DNA from: Batrachochytrium dendrobatidis JAM81 | Lineage: Eukaryota; Chytridiomycota; Chytridiomycetes; Rhizophydiales | Reading direction: 5' to 3' | Length of the DNA stretch: 64,000 bases | Assembly: GCF_000203795.2 (NCBI RefSeq) | Contig: NW_006281102.1 | Location: 228,567-292,566 of the forward strand | Part shown: piece by piece, positions 34,969 to 45,155 of the stretch | Layout: each line of letters opens with the position of its first letter | How positions within the stretch are numbered: the stretch's first letter is position 1 | Position numbers and translations under genes: made by a program | Notes under the pieces: model-generated | The model's input: only the letters and a program-made list of their open reading frames with translations | The model's database searches: none | Told to the model about the DNA's origin: nothing

Positions 34969-35910
34969 CTAGAATGGCAACACTGGACAAGGATCATTCA
35001 TGAGTGTATAGCATGGACCCACCAAACCCAATTGTGACCACACATCTCTCGAGTCCAAGGCACGCAATAAATCAGTGGAAGATCTGGGCAGTCCACGAAC
35101 ACCTCTTTCTTCCATCAATTCCTTGACCCATATAGCAGGGTTATTCTCATCTGCCACTGGATTACAAGATTGTTTTTGAATACTCCATGCCAAGACAACT
35201 TGCCACCAATCATACACATTCAGATCTGTCACAATCCAACGTTCTCCAGAACTGAATGGACGAGAAATCAAGGCTAGAACAATTCTAGCAACATCCATGC
35301 CGTGTACTAGATGTAATGATGTTTTGCTAGCCAAGGCAAGTTTGGTGGGTGCGATGAGGTTGACCCAGTTGCGTGGATGTCGCTTATCTCCCCATAACCC
35401 AGCTAGGTTGAGAACGACCCCTTTAGACTGTAAAACGGTTTGCTCGGCTTGAAGTCTTGCATCGGACTCGATATCTATGGGGGAATGTCGATCCAGCCAT
35501 ACATTAGACCCTGGTTTTTGATCCAATACGGAAACATCAGTTTTCCATGCACTTGTAGATCCAAGTAGAATCAAGTTGGGAGATGGATGCAATGGATGAG
35601 TATGAGCATAAAGCATAGAAAAGACAGTTGGTACATGAGATCCCATCATTGGAAACGTAATCAACACTGTCAATGCAGTTGGTAAATTGTAGTATTGATC
35701 GGTACTAGAACGGTCATCTTGCGTTGATGGAAGAGTAGCTAATGGATCAAACTTGAAAGGAATGGTGTCATCACGACCAGTGGTAGTTGTGGATGCAACA
35801 GGAATACTTGAGCTAGTGCAGAGATCCACAACGTAACTACCAATAAATCCCTTTCCTAGCACGAGCAGAGGAATATGCGAAGTAGAGTCGAATGCGTTGT
35901 TTAGTGACAT
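34969..35910 (-). CDS. NAD(P)-binding Rossmann-fold protein (epimerase-like)
   Basis: This is a single-exon gene of 313 residues. The N-terminus PLLVLGKGFIGSYV is a dinucleotide-binding Rossmann motif (GKGFIG). Later segments LILLGSTSAWK, a Lys- and Trp-containing active-site-like loop, GVVLNLAGLWG and LVHGMDVARIVLALI (a typical extended-SDR 'H-x-x-D-V-A' strand-helix) place it with atypical NAD-dependent epimerase/dehydratases such as the YeeZ group. A YxxxK catalytic pair was not found, so catalysis is uncertain and substrate is unknown. It converges with FAF2 (about 95 bp between ends) and is divergent from DUS3, with 84 bp between start codons. Confidence 0.8.
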   Translation of the reverse strand: MSLNNAFDSTSHIPLLVLGKGFIGSYVVDLCTSSSIPVASTTTTGRDDTIPFKFDPLATLPSTQDDRSSTDQYYNLPTALTVLITFPMMGSHVPTVFSMLYAHTHPLHPSPNLILLGSTSAWKTDVSVLDQKPGSNVWLDRHSPIDIESDARLQAEQTVLQSKGVVLNLAGLWGDKRHPRNWVNLIAPTKLALASKTSLHLVHGMDVARIVLALISRPFSSGERWIVTDLNVYDWWQVVLAWSIQKQSCNPVADENNPAIWVKELMEERGVRGLPRSSTDLLRALDSRDVWSQLGLVGPCYTLMNDPCPVLPF

Positions 35911-35994
35911 GAATTCAATTGCTGAAATCGATTCAATTCGATTGTTGGTTTTGTAAAATTTCTTTTTTTTCCAACTTTGAATTCAATTCAATTC

Positions 35995-38177
35995 ATGACT
36001 GAAACTATAGGACTCAAGCGCAAGGCATCGCAAGATGACTTGAAGTCTCTTGCTGAAGGAGAGTCTAACAAGTCAATCAAAACTGTGGAATCCATCAACA
36101 GCGACTTACATTCCTCAGAAGACACTCGTAACAAAGGCATGCTGCGTGTCAAGCCTGAATACAGACTTTTATCCAGCTCTAAAGACACTCAGAACAGCAA
36201 TTACGACGATGATGGTGCAGAAGCTGCTGGTGTTGCTCATACCTCTGGATCTTCAAAGCACAAAAATCGTGGACAGAACAAACCCAAAGACCGTAAGCAA
36301 ATCGTTCAACATGATAGTATTCGTCTTTGCAATAAATTTGCTACAGGCGAACAATGCAATCTTGGATCCAACTGCAAGTATTCTCATGACATTCAGGCAT
36401 ATCTTGCTGAAAAAGAGCTGGATCTTGGTCCTGTTTGTCCTCAATTCGCATTACTGGGTGAATGCAAGTTTGGTATCAAGTGTCGGTTTTCCAAGGCGCA
36501 TACTGATGCAGAGGGAAATCAGATGGTTGCAGAAAAGAAATTGAATGAAGACCAGTTCATCAAGAACTGCTCTACCAAAAGCATAATTCAAGATATTAAG
36601 CAAAAAAATATAGATTGCACTCGCTCAAAAGAGTTTATTCAATGGTGGTCTGCAGAGGAGATTAAGCTGCAGCAGCGACTTAATGAATTAAAGAAACGCA
36701 AGGAGGAACCTCGTGTTGATCAGGATGGCGTTGCTGAACCAGTTACTGAACCAGTTACTGAACCAGTTGATGTACCAGTTGCTGAACCAGTTACTGAACC
36801 AGTTGCTGAACCAGTTACTGAACCAGTTACTGACAATCAAATCAATATCGAATCTACACCCGCGACCCAAACCAACTCGACAACTCATAAAGAGAAACTG
36901 GAACGGATTGAGGCGGGAGCAGAAGCAACTTTAATTCCATTGCGACCCAACGAAAAAAAAAAGATTGATTTTCGTGGCAAATCGTATCTCGCTCCATTGA
37001 CTACTGTAGGCAATATTCCCTTTCGTCGTGTATGTAAATCATATGGCGTTGACATCACTTGCAGTGAAATGGCCATTGCACGACAATTGCTGCGTGGAAG
37101 TCCACAAGAATGGGCTCTTACTCGGCGACATGCTAGTGAAGATATGTTTGGTATTCAGTTGGCATCCAACGATCCAACACAGTTTACACAAACCGTCGAG
37201 ATACTGTCGCAAAAAGTAGATTGTGACTTTATTGATCTCAACATGGGCTGTCCGATTGATACCATGACCAAAAGCGGCAATGGCAGTGCATTACTCGAAC
37301 GGAAAAACAAAGTGCGTGGTATGCTACTTGGAGCTGTCCATGTTTCTTCTGTGCCCATCACCATCAAGATGCGGATAGGTTTATCCAACAAAAAAAAGAT
37401 TGGCCATAAAATCATCCCGCTTGCAAGAGATTGTGGGGTTGCGGCTATTACGGTTCATGGACGGAGTAAAGAACAGCGGTATACTAAACTTTCTGATTGG
37501 GATTACACGATGGAATGTGCTAAAATGACCAAGATGACATGGCATTCTCCTGATGCTTCGACCGTCACACCAGATTGGGTTACTGAACCACCTGCCTTTT
37601 TCGGTAATGGAGATGTGTTTTCTCCCCAAGAGTACTGGGATCATGTAGATCATTCGACCGACTCGGAGTTGCCATTGGCAGGAATTATGGTGGGTCGTGG
37701 TGCTCTATCCAAACCATGGATATTCAAGGAAATCAAAGAACGTAAACTATGGGATATTTCTTCAGGTGAGCGTTTGGATATGCTCAAAGACTTTACCAAG
37801 TTTGGTTTGGAGTGTTGGGGATCGGACACTATGGGTGTCAACACAACTCGCAAGTTTATGTGCGAGTGGTTATCGTTCTTGTACCGATATGTGCCTGTAG
37901 GTATCCTTGAAGTCCTACCTCAGCGTGTCAATGAGCGACCAGAACAGTTTGTTGGGAGAAATGATCTTGAAACGCTGATGGCAAGCGACAATTCCAAAGA
38001 TTGGATCAAGATTACTGAAATGCTATTGGGTCCTGCTCCAGAGTCTTTCCAGTTTATCCCAAAGTAAGTTGCAATTCAAACCATGTCCTGTAGATCTGAC
38101 GATAAACATCTGAACCTTACTAATCAATCTGTTTATACTCTAGACACAAATCCAACTCTTATACTCCTCAAGGCTAA
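35995..38177 (+). CDS. DUS3: tRNA-dihydrouridine(47) synthase DUS3
   Basis: Dus3 reduces uridine 47 in the variable loop of tRNAs, using FMN and NADPH. Two exons: 35995-38063 and 38144-38177. The splice replaces a stop right after FIPK with HKSNSYTPQG, matching the usual DUS3 ending. The N-terminal part holds two CCCH zinc fingers (CNKFATGEQCNLGSNCKYSH and CPQFALLGECKFGIKCRFSKAH, shown here by their Cys/His spacing) and a basic linker. Then follows a tandem VTEP/VAEP repeat at about 36731-36835. The flavin domain begins YLAPLTTVGNIPFRRVCKSY and has NMGCPID, with the catalytic Cys, SGNGSALLERKNKV, ITVHGRSKEQRYT, GNGDV and IMVGRGALSKPWIF. The only in-frame upstream ATG is 35995. Confidence 0.95.
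36731..36835 (+). repeat. In-frame 12-bp minisatellite in DUS3
   Basis: About nine tandem copies of a 12-bp unit close to GAACCAGTTACT encode V-T/A-E-P repeats between the zinc fingers and the catalytic domain. Units differ by single bases (Thr or Ala; one unit reads VDVP). Length is a multiple of three, so copy changes keep the frame. Confidence 0.85.
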
Positions 38178-38379
38178 CCATCTCATGCTTGCACAACGGT
38201 TGTAGAATGTGAATTGACCCCATATTCAAATAGGTTTTAAATTACATATTGGAAAAAGCTGTTTCAAATATATTCATAACAATGATTTCAATAAACTCGA
38301 ATCAAAAGTAGATGTCAAGTGAAGATAGACAGGATCAAAATCAGGGCAGCAATGGATATAAAAAACAAGCGGGCCAGAC

Positions 38380-40624
38380 TTAGGCAGTGGCTTGAAGAAG
38401 CTGAGGCATGTCAGTAAGTGCAGGGCTAGGCATTTGAATATCTTCGAGAGTAACCAACTGCTCAGCACGCTGTCCAGTACCAACACCAGCGTTTCCTCCC
38501 ATTTTAGCCCAGTCGCTAACATACTTGAGACCGCGTTCTTCCCAGATCCTGGAAAGGACACCTACCAAGACATCCGTATGCTCCTTGGTATGACCTGGAG
38601 TAGGAGTGATACGAAGACGTTCCTCTCCTTTAGAAACAGTGGGGAAGTTGATACTTTGCACATAAATCTGGTGCTTGTAAAGCAGCTCGTCCGAAACAGA
38701 CTTGGCAGTCTAGAAATCAGTGGTGTTAGAAATGTATTTATAGATGTAGACAAATAAGCCGAATTTAAACTCACCTCGGCATCGCCAATAAGAACAGGAA
38801 CTATGTGACTTGGGTTAGGAATAACAGGGATACCAAGCTCGTCAAGACGACCTTTGAGGTCGCGAGTGTGGTGTTGTTGGGCAAAACGTTCAGCTTGAGA
38901 AGCCTTGAGATAGCGAATTGAAGTCAGAGCACCCGATACAACGGCAGGTGGCAAGGATGTGGTGAAAATAAATCCAGGAGCATATGAACGGATCATGTCA
39001 ATGAGTCCGGAAGAAGCAGCAATGTATCCACCAACAACGCCAAAAGCTTTACCAAGAGTGCCAGTAATGATATCAATCTCATCCATGACATTGATGTATT
39101 CGGCAACACCAGCACCAGTGCGACCATACATACCAACAGCGTGTACTTCGTCAAGGAATGTAATGGCATTGTATTTTCGAGCAAGAGCAGCAATCTCCTT
39201 GATGGGACCAATGGATCCGCACATGGAGTAGACCGACTCGAACGCAATAATTTTGGGTGCATTAATATCTACTTTTTGAAGTAAAGACTCGAGATGTGAC
39301 ACATCATTGTGTTTAAAGATCATTTTTTTAGCACCCGAGTTACGAATGCCTTGAATCATGGAAGCGTGGTTGGAGGCATCAGAGAAGATGACACAGCCAG
39401 GCATTTTGCTAGCGAGAGTAGAGAGTGTGGCATCATTAGCTACAAAACAGGAAGAAAAGACAAGGGCGGCCGGTTTTTCGTGTAAACTAGCAAGCTCTCG
39501 TTCCAAACTTAAATGCAATTGAGCATTGCCGGCAATGTTACGAGTACCACCGGCACCAGCACCGTACATGTCCAACGTTGATTTCATGTTTTCAGTAACA
39601 AGAGGATGCTTGGACATGCCAAGATAATCGTTGGAACACCAGACAGTGACATGTTCACCTGTGCCAGTATGGGCGGTAGGGAACAGTTGGGCTAATCGGT
39701 TAATGTTGTTAAAATAGCGATAGCTCTTGTCCTTGTGTTTCTTATCCAGCTCGTTACGATAGAATTCCTCATAATTAAACGGAGCACTACCAGTGCAGGT
39801 TGCAGCAGACGGGGTATCAGACTTTTTGGCTGGAGCTGTGAACAGAACCAATACGATGTGGGGTGCATGAGTAAGGCGGCATTTGAATGACGAAAAGTGA
39901 TGCAAAACCGCCGCAAACAAGCCCGGAGAATTAGATCACGTTGAAAGCAAACACATGAACAAGTCGGCAAAAATAAACGATAATGCAAATGGTTAGCAAT
40001 CCATTATCAAGCCAAACAGTGACGCACTGACAACACCAAACTAGAAAATCAAAATCCCAAAGGGAGTCTTGCTTATGCAAGGCGTAGAAATCAATTCAAA
40101 GTTGGAATGACAGGAAACTAGTCATCATTGAAGCCATGTTTCTCAATAGAACAAGTCAAAGATAAGATAGATATCGTTGATGGGGGGAAATAGCTGGTAA
40201 ACACTTGGCATCAAAAGGAATAGTTATACAGGTCAGGACACTGACCTTGATGAGAGCCACCATGGGGCAAAGAAGCATGACGTCCATTGACAAACGAAGG
40301 GACCTGGCCAACAGCAGCAGGGGGACGAGAGGTTCCAGCAGGACCCACCATTGAGATAGAATCAACAGCTGATGCAAACGGACACATGGCAGAGGTGGAA
40401 ATGCCATTGCGACAAGACTGAACAGCAAGCGCAGTGCCCATAACAGGACATTTCTGAGCAGTTGCTAGAAGAGCAGAAGATGATGAGCCTGACAAAGAGC
40501 TAGGCATGGTAGACAGCCTGCGTAGTTGAGTAACAGGAGTCTTGGATAGGAAAGGACATGCACGAGAGACTGACGAAAGAAGTGATTCCATTTGAAGTTG
40601 AAAGTTGGAAAAAGTTGAGAGCAT
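38380..40624 (-). CDS. HEM1: 5-aminolevulinate synthase, mitochondrial
   Basis: ALAS condenses glycine and succinyl-CoA with pyridoxal phosphate, the first step of heme synthesis in mitochondria. Three exons: 40624 to about 40249, about 39837-38777, and about 38709-38380. The core has [52 protein letters not shown] and the Schiff-base lysine in [16 protein letters not shown]. The C-terminus shows [20 protein letters not shown], then TPGHT. Exon 1 is a Ser/Ala-rich mitochondrial presequence with three Cys-Pro motifs (ACPFL, KCPVM and MCPFA, at residues 23, 59 and 81), the kind of heme regulatory motif known in animal ALAS. Met1 or Met12 could be the start. Its 3' end converges with DUS3. Confidence 0.95.
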
Positions 40625-40754
40625 TCCTCAAATCCATAAAATGAAATTGTTTATTATCGAGCATTCTAAGCCATCAGAATACCGTCATCGCCAACTTCAA
40701 GTTTCTCCGTTGATAAAATCAGGTGTTCACTTGGCCATATAAGCCCAACAGGGT

Positions 40755-43700
40755 CTAATCTTCATCTTCCACTTCTACCTTGACCTTCTTGACTACCGGT
40801 CGGGTCAGAGTCGCCTTTTTATTCTCCGTGCCCTCGGCTGTTTCTCCATGTCCAACCATCACGACGCTCTTTAAAATCCTGTCCGTGTTTTGCAAATGAA
40901 CTCGCTGATCTTCTGCCTCTTCTGGTACCATCTTTTTGGCCAATTCAACCGCAAGAGTGTATGCTTGCGCATACGTTTTGAGTTGGAGGATATGTGTTTG
41001 AGTTGCCTGTTTTAATATCAAGCAATTTGAAACAGCTTCCGTCGGATGTTTCTCCAATACCTCAACCGAGACGAGATTCGTAAGATTAAATTCAGTCGTT
41101 TGATCATCCGTCCCACTTACGCAAAGAAGTAGATTGAGTCCATCTAAAATCAGTGTGACATTCACCGCTGCCCATGTGGGAACAATATGTGACGTACATT
41201 GAAGAAACCCTTCTCGCATATGGAGTGTACCATTGATACTTTCAAAACACGTTTGTGCAGTCACTCCGGGCTCTTTGGCTTCTTCCCTAAATGTAATTCG
41301 AAATTGATCTCGTTTACGGCCTCGTACTCCTCTTGCTGCTGGCTGTACCGTGCTCTGTGTTCCACTCACTACACCCGATGTAGATCCTCCCCCCTCTTTA
41401 CTAGATCCGTAACCTGAAATCCCTGATAGATTCTTGGCTACATACCCTGTCACGGCTCCAAAGAGCGGTGCTCCTACCAAAAAACCATAAATGGTTACCA
41501 AATCAAATAAAACTAGAATCGACTCTACAAAAAACTCGGTTGCAATGGTCGATATCCCCGAAAATCCTCCAACCATCACTACCAACACGAGCAGTGTAGA
41601 AATGTACACAACATATCCAAGTCGACGTGCGTTTCCCATTGCCGAGGGTGCGTTTCGAATCCAAAACGAAAACATAATGTTGGCTAGCAAGAGAACAATG
41701 TTGAATGCAATCGTGAGCCATATTAAACTGTTGGTTAAAAAGGCTCCGTTTTTGACGGGAATGCATGTGTACATGTTTTTGTTGTGTTGGTCATCATAGA
41801 TAAAGCTACTGATCAACGGTGCCTTTACTGTATATCCAATTAGAATCGATATGTTGACAATGGACACGGCTGCAACAAGAATGTATAGTCTGAAAGAGTT
41901 GAATAAAAGACTGGGAAGCTTATACAACTCGATATTGTCATACACGTAATATATGTGGTGAGTTTTGGCTAGAATCGTTACAAAAACAATGCAGAACCCA
42001 ACCGACAAGGGCCATGGACGCAATAAACAGCCCAGTGGCTTGTATTTGCCTGGAAGTGTCAAGATATTCAACGATGCAATAGCAATGCCAATGGTCAAGA
42101 GCAATAAAAAGTTGGGTGAAATACTACGAACATCTGGCGCTCTTCTTTTGATGACAAGAACCACTAGAGTAATACCAAGGAAAATCCAAAAAACGATGTA
42201 GATGGCAATAATGGCCTTGGTATCGGGAGTATCCCAAGAAACAAACTCTTCAACCAAAACAGGCTCTTGTGGTGGAATATAACTGGCAGCACTGGTTCCA
42301 TCGGTCCAAAAGTATTTGGATAAAGCAAGGCTTACATTCGAAGAACCACTGTCTATAACAGTCGACATGTTGATGACACCAACAGAAACTTGAGCTAAAC
42401 TAGCCGACCATGAAGTACCGTTCCAGAGGTTAACAGTATAAGGAATGCCAGGATCACCCACTGAAGTAAATTGCGATATGCCAGTCAGACACGAGTAGGT
42501 TTGTGCTGCTGCAATAATATCTGAAAGACCCACTTTTCCGTATTTCGATCCAGCTGGAGGTGCAAGTGAATTGCCTGCTAAACTCGAAGCGTCTACCACG
42601 GCATCCATTGCAAGAGCAGTAGTCATCACACCATCATACCCAGCTAAAATATTGTACGCAGGAATCGTATTGGTTCCTGGGTCGTCATAGAGCGCATTGG
42701 GGTAAAAACAGCGACTGGAGGAATTGGTGGTCGTAAAACAGTTGTAGAATGCCGAGTCATTGACCAACGCCGAGTTCTTGTACGTGTTGAAAATAGTATT
42801 GAAGCTGTTGAATGCAGCTCCATTCATATTAACATTGTGAGGAGTAGATAGCTGCAACGCACCCTTGAGGATATTCGGAGTAAACTCATTGCCCCAGTAA
42901 GCTTGTTGACGAGCAAAGTCGGGTGAAAATAGCGATTGCAATGTGATCCAAACATATCCATTTCCAATCATGCCAAGACGGTTGGCAGCAAGCATGATAT
43001 CAATCCCATAGCTGGGTCCACCCGCCAAAACAATGATACGTGCCTTGGTGGATCGGATGAATTTGAGAGGACCCAATGTTTGCATATACAAATCATCGTC
43101 ACTTGAAATGGCAAACGGGACCTTGGCAGCCATGGTAATGTTTTGGTAAATGGCATAGGCAGAAAATGTGTCGGCCAAAGTCGTGCCTTCAGTTCCTTCA
43201 ACCCATGTCAGCACAACCTGTTTTTGGGAGTTGTGGAAAATAAATTAAGATTCAACCCAAGACTGAAATTTCAAAGCTTAATTGATAACCTACTTGAGTC
43301 CAGTTAAATTTTTGAATTAGGGCAATAGCAGGGTAAGCCAAATTTTCTACTGGATTGGTATATCTCCAAAAAGATCCATAGCTATTTAAAGTCGGGATTA
43401 AATGGCATAAAATCAAACATGATTAGGCTGCTGCACAGTATTTAAAAAGTCGGCAGCCCAGCATTTGTCAGCATTTAAACCACTTACATGGACTTGTCGC
43501 TAAAGCTGGTTGAGTTGGCAGTGGGAGAAAAAGAAAGAATCTAGATGATATAATAAAATCCACCGTATATGACAAGATAAGAATATGAGCAAATGGTTTT
43601 GTAAATAAAATTCAATTGCCAACAAGTTTTGACTAAACAGGACGAGGTATTAAAATAGTCTAATAGCTGCACTGGTGACCATCTTGATTTGTCAGCATGT

Positions 43701-44289
43701 TCACTTTTTGTCACAGGGTCATATCTTAAAATATCAGCATGCACTATACATACCGACTTGTAAGACGAAAATAATGTAGACGCACTAGTCAGCTCGGTAC
43801 TCAGTGGACCAGCGAATAGTGAGTAGGTTTGCTGTTTTGCGAGAGCAAGAAACTGACGATAAGTGGTACCTGGAACAGTCAAGTTCGCGTCAATTCTATC
43901 GGCTGCAAGTGTCACATCGGGCAATAATGTTGGACGATTATTATTGATATCATTGATGGCAAGCATAACGCCTATTCATATATAAATTCATATCATTGGA
44001 TATATAGAGTTCAAGAGACATGATAGCACTAGGTTATTATACATTGCAGCATAAATTTTGAACATGTCATGAAAACAAAGGTTTGATGAACACGGTTCAA
44101 CATAATAATCAGCAACTTACCAAAAGCAAGCTGGTCGGACCCAACACTACTGTATGTAGGGTCACCAACAATGAGCGTTCTTAGCGTTGTCAGACTCTTT
44201 GGGCCAGGTCGTGTACTAGCATTAACAGGACATCCTGAAAGTGTTAACCAACCTACCACCCATGTAGTGAGGTATCCCGTGTATAGCAT
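40755..44289 (-). CDS. Class C (GABA-B-like) G-protein-coupled receptor with PH-like tail
   Basis: The receptor has an extracellular periplasmic-binding-protein-like domain, seven helices and a cytoplasmic tail. Exons lie at 44289 to ~44122, ~43973 to ~43760, ~43530 to ~43491, ~43385 to ~43294, and 43216-40755. The ligand-binding part has VMLAINDINNNRPTLLPDV, GPLSTELTSA, YGSFWRYTNPVENLAYPAIA and VVLTWVEGTEGTTLAD. The seven-helix region begins AIIAIYIVFWIFLGITLVVL and contains SPNFLLLLTIGIAIASLNIL, GCLLRPWPLSVGFCIVF, AKTHHIYYV and a last helix around LVTIYGFLVGAPLFG. The tail (about the last 190 residues) has GTLHMREG, WAAVNVTLILDGLNLLLCVS, EFNLTNLVSVEVLE and a final helix, which fits a PH-like fold. 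The N-terminal hydrophobic stretch (YLTTWVVGWLTLSGCPVNAS) is a plausible signal peptide. Confidence 0.88.
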
Positions 44290-44665
44290 TTAACTAGACT
44301 ATAGTCAACGGAATGTATAGCCGTATCGCGTATTTATTTAGGGAATCTAGTCGAGTTTGCAACAAACAAGAATAAGTAGAAAAAGATAATCGAATGTTTT
44401 ATAGTGGTGCAATACTTTTAGCATGACTAAATATGTTCAAGATAAAATGAACTGATGACAAAATATAGGTGTTTAACCGAGGTCGTTCATCCACCATTCC
44501 CTCAATCATACATATTTTATCCCAAATAGTTTAAAGCGTATACATTCTGTGATAAAAATGTTCAAGCTTTATTCATGACAATATCTGAGAGTAGATGCAT
44601 TTGTAGTCTACTGATTTAATATTTTAATCTCCTTGACCAAAGCAAAGTGCTTCAAAGTATGAATA
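44290..44665. other. Intergenic upstream of the class C GPCR
   Basis: No gene was seen. It should contain the receptor promoter. The stretch is strongly A/T-rich and leads into the TIR element at 44666. Confidence 0.5.
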
Positions 44666-45076
44666 ATTACGGCCGTATTTACGTAAAATGAAACCATAGA
44701 GTCGAAATACACGATAAACAGTCATGTTGGATTGACGCTCATCTTACTGCACAACATTGTGCCCTTTGAACTCATTAGTTTCTTAATGTTCATTCTTGTA
44801 CAAAATACAGAGCGAATATTCACGTCTCTGTTCCAATACACTCCACATGTTTTCGACCTCCAACTTTCCTTTCTTCCAAACATTTCAAGTAAACATTGCG
44901 TGACCAGCATGTAGAGTTGCGTTCGTGAGATATGTTAAACTAGAGCGCGAACGTATCTGATATGAAAAGAGTTTCAATAGCAACGAATATTTAACCATTG
45001 TTTATTTCAGAGGAAAATAAAGTCTGCAAGATAACTACAGAAAAGTGTTTCATTTTACGTGAATACGGCTGTAAAT
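44666..45076 (+). mobile_element. TIR repeat element, copy D/B (~411 bp), best preserved
   Basis: The left end at 44666-44694 begins ATTACGGCCGTATTTACGTA and continues AAATGAAAC. The right end at 45047-45076 is GTTTCATTTTACGTGAATAC followed by GGCTGTAAAT, an inverted copy with few mismatches. The subterminal block before the right end (about 44982-45046, with AACGAATATTTAACCATTGT and CTGCAAGATAACTACAGAAA) is shared with copies A, C, E/F and G/H. The interior holds only short overlapping ORFs (44722-44914) without motifs. No transposase is encoded. Confidence 0.75.
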
Positions 45077-45155
45077 CAAAACGACCATGCAAAACCCTCT
45101 TTAAAAGACAAATAAATGTATTAACGTGTACAGTCGAACAAAAAATAGAAAAGTC

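Noticed and set aside
36731..36835. Possible CRISPR-like short repeats
   Set aside because: Units are directly adjacent without spacers, in frame in a eukaryotic gene.
36688..36888. Minus-strand ORF encoding repeated NWFS units
   Set aside because: It is the antisense of the DUS3 VTEP minisatellite; the repeat keeps all frames open.
44722..44914. Overlapping short ORFs inside TIR element D/B, considered as a transposase remnant
   Set aside because: No DDE/D residues, helix-turn-helix or similarity to transposases; both strands are open by chance.
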